DNA of 47,544 bases from Paulinella micropora (taxonomy: Eukaryota; Cercozoa; Imbricatea; Euglyphida). Numbering within the stretch: position 1 is the first letter of the stretch; every line of letters starts with the position of its first letter. Under the pieces are notes generated by a model. The model saw only the letters and a program-made list of their open reading frames with translations, searched no databases and had not been told where the DNA came from. The stretch spans positions 281,778-329,321 of the forward strand of contig BJOX01000184.1 of NCBI GenBank assembly GCA_009731375.1. Direction: 5' to 3'. Positions 1 through 12,445 of this stretch are shown here, piece after piece. Both the position numbers and the translations under genes were made by a program.

Positions 1-81
1 ATACTGGTGGCACCGACGGGAATCGAACTGGCGACAGGGCCCAGATGGTAGAACTTGACCACTGGGCTATCACGGTGTCCA

Positions 82-82
<1 letters not shown>
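1..82 (-). repeat. tRNA-derived repeat, copy 1
   Basis: Read on the minus strand this has an A-box-like TAGCCCAGTGG, a B-box-like AGTTCGATTCC at roughly tRNA spacing, and a terminal GCCACCA. The arms do not pair cleanly: the T-stem has mismatches and the acceptor has an extra base. It is therefore a tRNA-derived repeat (SINE head or pseudo-tRNA), not a working tRNA. It is repeated almost exactly at 601-682, and both copies abut a microsatellite. Confidence 0.5.
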
Positions 83-135
<53 letters not shown>

Positions 136-194
136 CATAATAATAATAATAATAATAATAGTAGTAGTAGTAGTAGTAGTAGTAATAGTAGTAA

Positions 195-236
<42 letters not shown>

Positions 237-266
237 CAGTAGTAGCAGTAGTAGTAGTGTAGTAGT

Positions 267-314
<48 letters not shown>

Positions 315-320
315 GTAGTA

Positions 321-363
<43 letters not shown>

Positions 364-411
364 TGATGATGATAAGAAGAAGAAGAAAGAAAGAAAGAAA
401 GAAAGAAAGAC

Positions 412-442
<31 letters not shown>

Positions 443-444
443 AA
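83..444. repeat. Compound microsatellite (AAT)n-(GTA)n-(AAT)n-(GAAA)n
   Basis: An uninterrupted run of trinucleotide repeats (AAT, then GTA/TAG, then AAT again) passes into GAT/GAA and then a GAAA tetranucleotide. Homopolymeric reading frames here are only the translation of the repeat. Confidence 0.95.
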
Positions 445-600
445 TGATAGTGCTTCTCTGTCAATGGCTGATGCAAATCTGCACATGCGCCTCCATCGTC
501 TCACCCGTGAGGGGAGTACGAAGAATTGACAATAGGCTCTAATGACACCCCCGCAAGGGCAGTTCCAACACTTCCAGACGGACCGGTATGTTCAATGAAA

Positions 601-682
601 ATACTGGTGGCACCGACGGGAATCGAACTGGCGACAGGGCCCAGATGGTAGGACTTGACCACTGGGCTATCACGGTGTCCAA
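601..682 (-). repeat. tRNA-derived repeat, copy 2
   Basis: Nearly identical to positions 1-82, with one clear A/G difference in the middle (gtagaactt versus gtaggactt). It ends in the same cggtgtccaa before another simple repeat, so the pair belongs to a dispersed tRNA-like family. Confidence 0.5.
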
Positions 683-2844
683 GAAAGAAATGATAATAAT
701 GATAATAATTGTTGCCTGGCTGGCCTTGTATTAGAAACCGAGCCCTGCCGGGAAGACGGAAGTGCTGCAAGTTACGTGAAATCATCTAGACGGGGCCCAA
801 CTGGGGCCCCGGGCTGAAGGCCTGTAAATTAAATGCCACGGTGGACCCGTCACTGGTCACCAAGGAGGATCGTTGCAGTTGACTGTGACAGTCACTACCA
901 CTTGAATGCAATCACATGATCCCCACGATCATAGAGTCTGAGTCTCAGGTTCATCACTGGCCTCCTGCGTCAGTGAATCACTGCTGAACACCTTGCGCAG
1001 CAAATTGCTCCTCGTGCGGGATAACCTTGTCTGACTTCAGCAGATTTTCCCGGTCGACCAGTCGTGACTCATGATGTGAGAATTTTCCATTTTTTTCTTC
1101 CTTTTCTTATTATTCTTCTTCTTAAGAATAATAATAAGAAGAAGAAATAAGCCTTAAGGCTTAGGAGTGCACTGGGCGCTAGCCCTAAGCCTGGGCACCT
1201 TGTATTTAGTAGTGATCGCACCTTGGCACCTTGTAATTAGGAGTGCACTGGGCGCTAGCCCTAAGCCTGGCTCTTCTCTGCCGGAGTAATTAGTAGTGAT
1301 CGCACCTTGTAATATAATATATCATCATCACATGTTCGGATCGTCGAATCCATATTTCGTTTTTGCTGCTTTATGGTCCTTACTTGAAACGCATCATGGA
1401 ACATGTCCCCGAGAGTAGTGTTAATACCATACGCGTACTCCTCTATCTGGTAATAACAGCTTTGCAAATCCTTTTTGTTTCCGCTAAACACCGGTGTGTG
1501 AGATATCAACTGTCTCATGCTACTCGCATTGTACCGAAAATCGCTTTCCCAGCGGCTCATAACCGTAGATTAGGTAATTACCCGGTCACTCACGGACCTA
1601 GTACCTTTATACACTCCGATTTGCTGAGAGACTTCGTTAGAAGCCGCGATGCCCAATCGATACTTTAATCCGCAAGTAGATAGCAGAATTGACAACTCAG
1701 AGGTAGTAACGAAACTGAATAAAAGTCACGACTCGGTCCGCACGACTGTAATTATTACAATGATTATTGTCCAATCCTGGATGCCACTGATAAAGCCCGT
1801 TACATCCGTTACTCTTATTGATTAGAACTACGCGGTTATTCGACTATACAAATAGTTGAATAACTTTCCGGGCCTAGTTAGTACTCACTGGAACTCAGTG
1901 AAGCAATTAGGCCCGGCGGTAAACGTACGATTAACCCTCCAACGCACTGACCTCTCAGTACTAGCAGACTGACAAAAGCCTGTGACTCAGTGATTACTAG
2001 GCTGAACAGTTACGGTGAGACTGCCATTGTCCGACCATTTAATGATTAATGACAATCATGTTATTAGTCATATTTGAATCGGCTGACTCGGTACGGCCCA
2101 TAATCATAAGTTAACAGTCACCGTGGCATTTAAGGTTCAACTTAACGCGGCTGATCTCTGATCACTGCATCTGAGACAGCCGGCCGAGGCTGTGATCATC
2201 ATGCATGTGATATCGAAGGTGACTCCAGATGCCATGAGTGACTCACCGTTATATATTATTATTATCATGTGAAAATATTGCTGTACTATGATCCCGTCAT
2301 TCAAGCCTCATTAGTAAAAATTATCATGTGCAGTTAATTTCAAAATTCAAACTGAAAGTTTCAACTTCCCGTGCCAAAAACTGAAATCATAAGTTTCAAC
2401 GAAAACTGTTCCAACGAAAACCAGGCGGCAGAAAAACTCATTATTTTTTTTTGTCACTGAATCGTCCGTCGATAGCAATATCGTGAATGATGACCATGAC
2501 AGTCCAGAATCAGCCTGCTGCCACCAGTCTGAACTGGGCCGCTGATTGCCGGGTACCTAAGTAAGATTTATTAATACATGATACAAGACGATCGTGTCCG
2601 GGCTGGTTTATGTACTATACAGCTTATTTCGGCTTGGTGATGCCACGCTTCACTGCTTCAAGTGATCTATCATTGTAACATACACCGTTTACACGCCAAC
2701 ATACAACCGCCGACACTGTTCAAGTTGCATCTAGATCTAACTAAATTCCCGGTACTAGGCGGCCGCGGCAGTGTCTACTTACCGGTAGTCACCTGATCCG
2801 ACGACCGGATTCGATCGATTGCATCGACAGGACCTGGAAGGACC
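683..2844. other. Host sequence without recognisable genes
   Basis: No coding sequence is convincing here. The stretch holds a 76-84 bp tandem duplication near 1162-1315 and several short imperfect palindromes (for example CCGGGCCTA...TAGGCCCGG near 1868-1916). It looks like decayed intergenic DNA; a degraded DNA transposon is possible but I see no transposase. Confidence 0.5.
1162..1315. repeat. Tandem duplication of a ~76-84 bp unit
   Basis: The block beginning taggagtgcactgggcgcta occurs at 1162 and again at 1238. The accompanying tagtagtgatcgcaccttg occurs at 1207 and about 1291. The unequal spacing shows a small insertion in the second unit. Confidence 0.85.
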
Positions 2845-2888
2845 ATGTCATCGCCTGTTCTATTAATAAACTTTACTGGTTTAACATA

Positions 2889-3410
2889 TCAGGCTGATTT
2901 CTTCTTCTTCTTGTTTTTCTTCTTTTTCTTGCTGTTCTTCTTTCCTGAGTGGACAAGGACCCCTATGTCCTCTGTGGGCACTGACTCAGAGCCTCCTGCC
3001 GCGTCTGCCGGCTTCGCGCTCTGTGTCGCCGTGCCAACTTCCTCACCAGCTATGATATTTGTCTGAGGCTGTGCTGTCCCTAAGGTTGATTTGCTTGTTG
3101 TTGTCGAGGTGTCACGAGACACCACTGCTGTCCTGTCGCTCTTGGCAGCAGACGTGGCAGCAGCGTTAGCTAGGTCCTCACCGCTGGCGGAAGAAGTCTT
3201 AGAAGGTGAAGAGTCCACAACAACAACAACAGCAGCAGCAGCAGGGGAAGCAGAGGCAGAGGACAGGGAGACGGTCTGAGAAGAAGTGGCAGAGGCGGGC
3301 TGGGTTGGGCTGTGTTGGGAGAAAAAAGCTTGCTTTACATGATCGAGCATCAAGCGAAAAATCAAAAGCCGTAACACACGCCGGTCAGACTTGAACGTCC
3401 TGACGAACAC
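2889..3410 (-). CDS. Possible host exon, Ser/Ala/Thr-rich with lysine-rich tail
   Basis: A 173-residue open frame that is not simple microsatellite translation. It has a basic hydrophobic start, a long Ser/Ala/Thr/Val low-complexity middle, and a C-terminal lysine block (KKNSKKKKKNKKKKKSA) followed by TGA. Such lysine tails occur in nucleolar or DNA-binding proteins, but no domain is recognisable. The upstream side runs straight into a (GA)n array, so the start codon is uncertain and this could be a terminal exon. It may equally be chance: the middle contains a (CAA/CAG)n tract in another frame. Confidence 0.3.
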   Translation of the reverse strand: MFVRTFKSDRRVLRLLIFRLMLDHVKQAFFSQHSPTQPASATSSQTVSLSSASASPAAAAVVVVVDSSPSKTSSASGEDLANAAATSAAKSDRTAVVSRDTSTTTSKSTLGTAQPQTNIIAGEEVGTATQSAKPADAAGGSESVPTEDIGVLVHSGKKNSKKKKKNKKKKKSA

Positions 3411-3420
3411 ATATACACGA

Positions 3421-3463
<43 letters not shown>

Positions 3464-3473
3464 AGAGGAGAGA

Positions 3474-3505
<32 letters not shown>

Positions 3506-3520
3506 AGAGAAGAGAAGAGA

Positions 3521-3556
<36 letters not shown>

Positions 3557-3571
3557 GGGGGGGGGGGGGGT
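3421..3571. repeat. (GA)n microsatellite ending in a G run
   Basis: About 130 bp of GA dinucleotides with AGAAG interruptions, then a G homopolymer that runs into the gap at 3572-3674. The gap very likely results from the repeat. Confidence 0.95.
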
Positions 3572-3674
3572 NNNNNNNNNNNNNNNNNNNNNNNNNNNNN
3601 NNNNNNNNNNNNNNNNNNNNNNNNNNNNNNNNNNNNNNNNNNNNNNNNNNNNNNNNNNNNNNNNNNNNNNNNNN
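3572..3674. other. Assembly gap (103 N)
   Basis: Run of N following a G homopolymer and preceding a G-rich stretch. Confidence 0.99.
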
Positions 3675-3719
3675 GGGGGAGGGGGAGGGAGCGATGGGAG
3701 ATAATGTACTATTTGCTCA

Positions 3720-3772
3720 CCAACCACCACCATCACCATCATCATCATCATCATCATTCATCATCATCATCA

Positions 3773-3809
<37 letters not shown>

Positions 3810-4097
3810 CCATCACCATTATCATCACGACCACCACCATCACCATTATCACCATCATCACCCTCACCACCATCACCATCAATATCACCATCACCATGAC
3901 CATTACCACCATCACCATCACCACCGTCAGCAGCACCACCACCACCGTTATCATCATCATCATCATCATCATAATCACCACCATCACCATCAGCAGCAGC
4001 AGCAGCAGCAACAACAACAACAAAAACAACAACAACAACAACAACAACAACCCACCATCACCATCAGCAGCAGCAGCAGCAACAACAACAACAACAA

Positions 4098-4138
<41 letters not shown>

Positions 4139-4163
4139 TCATCATCATCATCGTCATCGTCAT

Positions 4164-4235
<72 letters not shown>

Positions 4236-4593
4236 AAGTAGTAGTAGTAGTAGTAGTAGTCGTCGTAGTTTTGATAGCTCACCATTGTGCGGCCTCTTCC
4301 TGCGCGCCCTGTGCAGTTGAACCGCCCGCCTTCTTGCCATCACCCCCTCTATATGTGTGTGTATGCGTGTATGTGTGTATGTATGTATGTATGTACGTAC
4401 GTATGTATGTATGTATGTATGTATGTATGTATGTATGCATTTATGCATGTATGTATGCATGCATGTGTTAGGTATGTATGTATGTGTGTGTGCATGTATG
4501 TATGCATGAATGTATGTATGTATGTATGTATGTATGTATGTATGTATGTATCTCAACAACAACAAGAACAGCAACGACAACAACAGGAACAAC

Positions 4594-4670
<77 letters not shown>

Positions 4671-4753
4671 GAACAAGAACAACACAACAACAGCAACAAC
4701 AACAACATCAGCAATATCAGCAACAACATCAGCAACATCAGCAACAACAACAG

Positions 4754-4785
<32 letters not shown>

Positions 4786-4800
4786 GCAACAACAACAACA

Positions 4801-4896
<96 letters not shown>

Positions 4897-4907
4897 NNNN
4901 NNNNNNG

Positions 4908-4980
<73 letters not shown>

Positions 4981-4983
4981 TTT

Positions 4984-5017
<34 letters not shown>

Positions 5018-5027
5018 TTTCTCTCTT

Positions 5028-5078
<51 letters not shown>

Positions 5079-5099
5079 GTCTCTCTCTCTCTCTCTTTC

Positions 5100-5173
<74 letters not shown>

Positions 5174-5275
5174 GCTCNNNNNNNNNNCTCTCTCTCTGCA
5201 ACAACGGTGGGTCGGTGGCGCTGGCACCAACAACACAGCAACAACAGCAACAACAGCAGCAGAAGCAGCAGCAGC

Positions 5276-5337
<62 letters not shown>

Positions 5338-5340
5338 GAG
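3720..5340. repeat. Large compound microsatellite block
   Basis: In order: (CAT/CAC)n, (CAG/CAA)n, (GTA)n at 4201-4260, a short unique piece, (TATG)n at about 4352-4552, (CAA)n and (CGA)n at 4553-4804, (CT)n and (CTTT)n at 4806-5200 interrupted by 10-N gaps at 4897-4906 and 5178-5187, then (CAA)n to 5340. The long Gln, Leu, Ser or His frames across it are repeat translation. Confidence 0.95.
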
Positions 5341-5405
5341 CGATAGGGAGGCGAGACGGGTGTGGCGAGGGCTCTCGCTGCAGCAGGCCAGCGTGCAAGA
5401 GCAAC

Positions 5406-5446
<41 letters not shown>

Positions 5447-5640
5447 ACTCTCGCAGCAACAGCAACAGCAAATAGACGGGTGGGCCGAGGGCGCTCGCTG
5501 CAGCAATAGCAACAGCAGCAAGCAGCAAGCAGCAACAAAAGCAACAACAGCAACAACAGCAGCAACAGGGAGGGGAGACGGGTGTGCCGAGGGCGCTCGC
5601 TGCAGCAGTTTAGCGTGCAAGGTCTCATCAAAGCGCGCCA
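5341..5640. repeat. Three-copy GC-rich module separated by microsatellites
   Basis: A short module of the form agacgggtg(t/g)g(g/c)cgagggc(t/g)ctcgctgcagca appears near 5355, 5474 and 5577. The copies are separated by (CT)n and (CAA/CAG)n arrays. The pattern suggests tandem duplication of a unit whose internal microsatellites then diverged in length. Confidence 0.75.
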
Positions 5641-5717
5641 GGAAGCCATACTGCAGACCCTTGATAGATAGATATGTAGGTAAATGGAAAGGATCCACCC
5701 GAGTCCAGGTTCATGTA

Positions 5718-5900
5718 NNNNNNNNNNNNNNNNNNNNNNNNNNNNNNNNNNNNNNNNNNNNNNNNNNNNNNNNNNNNNNNNNNNNNNNNNNNNNNNNNNN
5801 NNNNNNNNNNNNNNNNNNNNNNNNNNNNNNNNNNNNNNNNNNNNNNNNNNNNNNNNNNNNNNNNNNNNNNNNNNNNNNNNNNNNNNNNNNNNNNNNNNNN
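5718..5900. other. Assembly gap (183 N)
   Basis: Run of N between unrelated sequence. Confidence 0.99.
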
Positions 5901-5934
5901 GGCAGCTCTGTGGAGTCCAGACTCAGGTACTCGT

Positions 5935-6130
5935 CAGGCACCGCGAAGCGACGCTTAGAGTCCAGAAACAGCGCCTAACACACAACACACAGATTGTTCC
6001 CTCTATCATGCGTCAGGCGCGGTCTAGCAACAGCGCCTGGCCGCATCACAGAGTTTGTTTCTCTCTTTCTCTCACACTCGTTATAAGCACAGCGAAACGA
6101 CGCTTCCCGTCCAGAAAGAGCGCCTAAACA
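5935..6130. repeat. Diverged tandem repeat, ~145 bp unit
   Basis: The element (c/a)gcgaa(g/a)cgacgctt...gtccagaaa(c/g)agcgcctaa occurs near 5942 and 6089, with an additional partial copy (caacagcgcctgg) between them. No coding potential is apparent. Confidence 0.6.
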
Positions 6131-6142
6131 CTATACATGTTT

Positions 6143-6143
6143 T

Positions 6144-6197
<54 letters not shown>

Positions 6198-6212
6198 GAG
6201 ACAAGTAGATAT

Positions 6213-6250
<38 letters not shown>

Positions 6251-6457
6251 TGATAGATCGATAGATAAGCAGACAGACAGACAGACAGGTAGATAGATAG
6301 AACAATAAATAGAAAGAGAACGGTGTGTTGTGTAAACAAACACATAGGAAAATTTACAATTAGGTAAGAGACCAGCAAGTGTGCGTGTGTGTGTGCGTGT
6401 GTGTGTGTGTGCGTGTATGTTGGGGGTGGGGGGGGGGGGGGGGGAGGNNNNNNNNNN
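6143..6457. repeat. (CT)n, (GATA)n, (GT)n and G-run microsatellites with a 10-N gap
   Basis: (CT)n at 6143-6195, GATA/GACA repeats at about 6209-6305, (GT)n at about 6379-6415 and a poly-G run leading into the gap at 6448-6457. Confidence 0.95.
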
Positions 6458-6484
6458 GGGCGAGCAAACCTGTTCAAACACCAT

Positions 6485-6740
6485 CTCGGGGTCGCTGACA
6501 GAATCGCTGACACACAGCCAACACATAAAATAAAATTGATTAGTAAGACAGGAGAAAAGGACAGCGAAACTTTCGCTGTGTTTGCGGTGTTTCCCGCGCA
6601 GAAACTTTGGCGCTGTTTGCGGTGATTTTTCCAGAAATTCCCGCACATTTTCTCGTCTCGTCTCGTATGTTGGCTTTCTATACAAACATTAGATGCATAG
6701 ACTCGCAATGCAGGGGTGGGAGGGCGACCTGGGGTAGCGG

Positions 6741-6809
<69 letters not shown>

Positions 6810-7059
6810 CATTCTCTCCGGGCGACCTGGTGTATCCTGTTTGGTGGAAGTGCGTCAGCTGCTCCAGCACGGCCAGCAGCAAAGAGCGGTACGTGTCCGA
6901 GAAGCCCAGAGTCGAGCTGCCCACCCAACGATGCACCTGCAGCGAGATTCTTGTTCATGACCATCCCTTGTTGTTGCGGTTTTTGTTGTTATTACTACTT
7001 AGCTTATTGTTATGAAGCGGTACGTGTCAGTGGAGCTGCCCACCCAGCGATGCAACTGC

Positions 7060-7110
<51 letters not shown>

Positions 7111-7205
7111 GGTGTTGTTGTTGGTGTTGTTGTTGATGATGAGGATGATGATGATGATGCTGTTGCTGTTGCTGCTGCTGCTACTGCTGCTGCTGCTGTT
7201 GTTGT

Positions 7206-7237
<32 letters not shown>

Positions 7238-7277
7238 TTGTTGTTGCTGCTGCTGCTGTTATTGTTGTTGTTGTTGC

Positions 7278-7316
<39 letters not shown>

Positions 7317-7653
7317 CGTCACTACTACTACTATTATTATAGCTACTATTATTACAATCAGCGGAATGTGTCAGTGAAGTCCAAACTCGAGCTGCCCGCC
7401 CAGTGATGCTGCACCTCTATGACTGTTGCTCTTGTTGTTAACGATGATGATCATGATGATGACGTTGTTGTTGTTGTTCTTGTTGTTGTTGTTGTTGCTA
7501 CTGCTGCTGTTGCTGCTGCTGTTATTATCATTAAGATTGCTACTATTATTATTATCATCATTCCCCCCCCCCCCCCCTCTCTCTCTCCTCTTTCACCTCG
7601 GCCACAGGAACGGGGACCAACTTTTGCTACACAAGAAAAATACACAAATGAAC

Positions 7654-7696
<43 letters not shown>

Positions 7697-7769
7697 GGAT
7701 AGATAGATAGATGGATGGATGGATGGATGGATGGATGGGTGAATGGGTGGATGGATGGATGGATAGATG

Positions 7770-7836
<67 letters not shown>

Positions 7837-7837
7837 C

Positions 7838-7878
<41 letters not shown>

Positions 7879-7935
7879 GATAGATAGGATAGATAGGATA
7901 GATAGGATAGCTAGCTAGATAGATAGATAGATAGC

Positions 7936-7976
<41 letters not shown>

Positions 7977-7981
7977 GGATG

Positions 7982-8026
<45 letters not shown>

Positions 8027-8036
8027 CTAGCTAGCT
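6485..8036 (+). repeat. Long direct repeat, copy 1 (~1.5 kb)
   Basis: From ctcggggtcgctgacagaat to the end of the GATA array this segment matches 45817-47335 in the same orientation, including unique stretches, (CT)n, (TTG)n, the poly-C run and the GATA/GGAT tail. Differences are mainly microsatellite length plus a few substitutions and single-base indels (for example gattagtaag versus gatcagtaag). No protein-coding gene is evident. Confidence 0.95.
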
Positions 8037-8040
8037 AGCG

Positions 8041-8284
8041 CAGGCTGCACAAGGCCAGTACACACACGAGCCGCCACACCTGCAACAAACATACAAAATA
8101 GACCCACACAATCAAATACATATCTCTAAGAAGCGAAGCTCTCAGCAGTCAAAGAAATCACATGACTGCCCAAAGGCGCCTCTCTGTGGTTCAAGGACGC
8201 CAGACTCCCACTTCTTTTCAGGCGCATTGTCAACAAAAGCTAGGCCGACTGCCGCACGTGTTGACGTAGTATGTTTGGACTTAG
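8041..8284. other. Short unique host sequence
   Basis: About 240 bp of non-repetitive sequence between a GATA array and a poly-T run; no gene or RNA feature seen. Confidence 0.6.
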
Positions 8285-8307
8285 CTTTTTTTTTTTTTTT
8301 TTTTTTT

Positions 8308-8338
<31 letters not shown>

Positions 8339-9096
8339 NNNNNNNNNNNNNNNNNNNNNNNNNNNNNNNNNNNNNNNNNNNNNNNNNNNNNNNNNNNNNN
8401 NNNNNNNNNNNNNNNNNNNNNNNNNNNNNNNNNNNNNNNNNNNNNNNNNNNNNNNNNNNNNNNNNNNNNNNNNNNNNNNNNNNNNNNNNNNNNNNNNNNN
8501 NNNNNNNNNNNNNNNNNNNNNNNNNNNNNNNNNNNNNNNNNNNNNNNNNNNNNNNNNNNNNNNNNNNNNNNNNNNNNNNNNNNNNNNNNNNNNNNNNNNN
8601 NNNNNNNNNNNNNNNNNNNNNNNNNNNNNNNNNNNNNNNNNNNNNNNNNNNNNNNNNNNNNNNNNNNNNNNNNNNNNNNNNNNNNNNNNNNNNNNNNNNN
8701 NNNNNNNNNNNNNNNNNNNNNNNNNNNNNNNNNNNNNNNNNNNNNNNNNNNNNNNNNNNNNNNNNNNNNNNNNNNNNNNNNNNNNNNNNNNNNNNNNNNN
8801 NNNNNNNNNNNNNNNNNNNNNNNNNNNNNNNNNNNNNNNNNNNNNNNNNNNNNNNNNNNNNNNNNNNNNNNNNNNNNNNNNNNNNNNNNNNNNNNNNNNN
8901 NNNNNNNNNNNNNNNNNNNNNNNNNNNNNNNNNNNNNNNNNNNNNNNNNNNNNNNNNNNNNNNNNNNNNNNNNNNNNNNNNNNNNNNNNNNNNNNNNNNN
9001 NNNNNNNNNNNNNNNNNNNNNNNNNNNNNNNNNNNNNNNNNNNNNNNNNNNNNNNNNNNNNNNNNNNNNNNNNNNNNNNNNNNNNNNNNNNNNNNN
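8285..9096. other. Poly-T run and assembly gap (758 N)
   Basis: Poly-T to 8338, then N from 8339 to 9096; a (GA)n array resumes directly after the gap. Confidence 0.98.
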
Positions 9097-9145
<49 letters not shown>

Positions 9146-9146
9146 C

Positions 9147-9232
<86 letters not shown>

Positions 9233-9316
9233 GTAGATAGATAGGTAGGTAGGTAGGTAGGTAGGTGGTAGGTAGGTAGATAGGTAGATAGGTAGGTAGG
9301 TAGATAGATAGATAGG

Positions 9317-9371
<55 letters not shown>

Positions 9372-9444
9372 CTATCTGGTCAACCTTTCCACATTTCCTC
9401 TTTGACAAACTGTGGCCACGACTATCTACCTATTTACCTCTCTG

Positions 9445-9495
<51 letters not shown>

Positions 9496-9672
9496 GGTGG
9501 ACCTTTCCACACTTCCTCCTTGATGAACTGTGGCCAGGGGGAAGAGGTAGTGCTGACCCACAACAACGACCAAAAGTGTTCTTGTTCTTGTTGTTCTTGT
9601 TGTTGTTGTTGTTGTTGTTGTTGTTCTTGCTCTTGGTGTTGTTGTTGTTGTTGTTGCGTTTGTTGTGTTTGC

Positions 9673-9737
<65 letters not shown>

Positions 9738-10060
9738 ATTGTTGTTGTTGTTATTGTTTGATAAACTGTGGCCAGGGGGAAGAGGTAGTGCTGCACCACA
9801 AAACAAAAGTAACAACAGTTTTGTAGTAGTAGTAGTAGTAGTAGTAGTAGCAGTAGTAGTAGTAGTAGTAGTAGTAGCAGTAGTAGTTGTTGTTGTTGTT
9901 GTTGTTATTGTCGTTGTCGTTGTCGTTGTCGTTGTTGTAGTTGTTGTTGTATTGTGGATGTCATTGTGATTGTCGTTGTCGTTGTCGTTGTCGTTCGTTG
10001 ATGCACTGTGGCCAGGACGAGGAGAGGTAGTGTACTGCACCGCATCACAATGCTAACAAC
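9097..10060. repeat. Four-copy ACTGTGGCC module spaced by microsatellites
   Basis: After (GA)n and (GATA/GGTA)n arrays, a short unit with acctttccacattcctc...ga(t/c)aaactgtggcc occurs near 9380-9420 and 9497-9560. Its right half (actgtggccagg..gaggtagtgctg) recurs near 9760 and 10003. The copies are separated by (TCTA)n, (TTG)n and (TAG)n arrays. Confidence 0.75.
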
Positions 10061-10348
10061 AACTCTTCAACAGCAACCACAACAACAGCAGAAGCAACCA
10101 CAACAACAGCAGAAGCAACAGCAGCAACAGCAGCAGCAGCAACCACAACAACAGCAACGACAACAACAACAACAGTAACGACAACAGCAACGACAACGAC
10201 AACGACGACGACAACGACGACGACAACGACGACGAACAACAACAAGAACAACAACAACCACAACAACCACAACAACCACAACAACCACAACAACCACAAC
10301 AACCACAACAACAACAACCACAACAACAGTAACAACAGTAACAACAAT

Positions 10349-10382
<34 letters not shown>

Positions 10383-10489
10383 CGTGTAATGAGTGCGAGG
10401 GGCAGCAGAAAATGGGGGCTTGGCGTATATATGTATGTATGCATGCATGCATGCATGTATGTATGTGTGTATGTATGTATATATGTATG

Positions 10490-10536
<47 letters not shown>

Positions 10537-11156
10537 TGTATGTCTGTGACCAGCGCATGTCGTCTGTGTCGGCGTCCGTCATCTTCATGATCATTGCGCT
10601 GCCGCAACAACAGCAACAACAACAACAACAGCAACAACAACAGCAACAACAGCAACAGCAACAACAACAACAGCAACAACAGCAACAACAGCAACAACAA
10701 CAGCAACAGCAACAACAACAACAGCAACAACAGCAACAACAACAGCAACAACAACAGCAACAGCAACAACAACAACAACAGCAACAACAGCAACAACAAC
10801 AGCAACAACAACAGCAACAACAGCAACAACAACAACAGCAACAGCAACAACAACAACAGCAACAACAACAACAGCAACAGCAACAACAACAACAGCAACA
10901 GCAACAACAACAACAACAGCAACAACAGCAACAACAGCAACAACAACAGCAACAACAGCAACAACAGCAACAACAGCAACAACAACAACAACAACATCAG
11001 CAACAACAGCAACAACAGCAACAACAACAGCAACAACAGCAACAACAGCAACAACAGCAACAACAGCAACAGCAACAACAACAACATCAGCAACAACAGC
11101 AACAACAGCAACAACAGCAATGCCATCTTCATGATCATGGCGCTGTGGAAAAAAAA

Positions 11157-11188
<32 letters not shown>

Positions 11189-11376
11189 AGAAGAAGAAGA
11201 AGAAGAAGAAGAAGAAGAAGAAGAAACAACAACAACAACAACAACGTTTCCTTGATGATGATGGCGCTGTGAGGAGAAGAAGAAGAAGAAGAAGAAGAAG
11301 AAGAAGAAGAAGAAGAAGAAGAAGAAGACGAAGAAGAAGAAGAAGAAGAAGAAGAACAACAACAACAACAACAACA

Positions 11377-11407
<31 letters not shown>

Positions 11408-11455
11408 CGTCTTCGTCGTCGTCATGATCATGGTGCTGTAAGAACAAAACCACAA
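10061..11455. repeat. (CAA/CAG)n tracts with a recurring ATGATCAT module
   Basis: (CAA)n to 10385, (TATG)n at 10425-10540, then about 515 bp of mixed CAA/CAG at 10605-11120 and AAG/CAA arrays to 11405. A short unique module resembling cttcatgatcat(g/t)gcgctg recurs near 10583, 11127, 11250 (diverged) and 11422. The Gln-rich frame has no supporting start, splice signals or flanking domain. Confidence 0.8.
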
Positions 11456-11474
11456 CGCGTCCGTGAGGTTGATA

Positions 11475-11523
<49 letters not shown>

Positions 11524-11534
11524 GTCTTTCTCTC

Positions 11535-11600
<66 letters not shown>

Positions 11601-11883
11601 CTACCTGATTTTGCCGTCCAGGGAGAAGCTGCAGCAGTCACAGCCGCCTGGCCAGCAACAAGATTGAGATGCAGAGCTAGATAGATAGATGCACAGCTAG
11701 ATAGATAGATGGACGGACAGATAGCTAGATAGATATTTTGCCATCCAGGGAGAAGCCTAGTAAGCAGGGGATAGGAAGGTAGGTAGGTAGGTAGGTAGGT
11801 AGGTAGGTAGGTCGATAGGTAGGTAGGTAGGTAGGTAGGTAGGTAGGTAGGTAGATAGATAGATAGCTAGCTAGCTAGCTAGC

Positions 11884-11934
<51 letters not shown>

Positions 11935-11989
11935 ATAGATAGAGATAGATAGATAGGTAGGTAGGTAGACAGACAGACAGATAGATATC

Positions 11990-12068
<79 letters not shown>

Positions 12069-12165
12069 GTAGGTAGGTAGATAGATAGATAGATAGGTAG
12101 ATAGATAGGTAGATAGAGAGTAGATAGAGAGATATATAGACAGATAGACAGAGAGATAGAGATAG

Positions 12166-12197
<32 letters not shown>

Positions 12198-12212
12198 TGA
12201 TAGGTAGGTAGG

Positions 12213-12267
<55 letters not shown>

Positions 12268-12375
12268 GTAGATAGGTAGGTAGATAGGTAGGTAGGTAGG
12301 TAGGTAGGTAGGAAGGTAGGTAGGAAGGTAGGTAGGTAGGAAGGTAGGTAGGTAGGTAGGTAGGTAGGTAGGTAA

Positions 12376-12423
<48 letters not shown>

Positions 12424-12445
12424 GTAGATAGGTAGATAGATAGAT
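11456..12445. repeat. (CT)n/(GA)n and long (GGTA/GATA)n arrays
   Basis: (CT)n then (GA)n and (GACA)n up to 11600, a duplicated phrase ttttgcc(g/a)tccagggagaagc at about 11609 and 11737, then about 670 bp of GGTA/GATA repeats. Confidence 0.9.

Noticed and set aside
1261-1668. Overlapping 99- and 101-codon frames
   Set aside because: Opposite-strand frames over the same bases with no recognisable motif; likely chance.
3990-5978. Long frames of 300-560 codons on both strands
   Set aside because: They translate trinucleotide and dinucleotide repeats and run through N gaps.
10605-11120. Very long polyglutamine frame
   Set aside because: Pure CAA/CAG microsatellite, equally open in other frames (Asn/Ser, Thr/Ala); no unique domain or splice signals around it.
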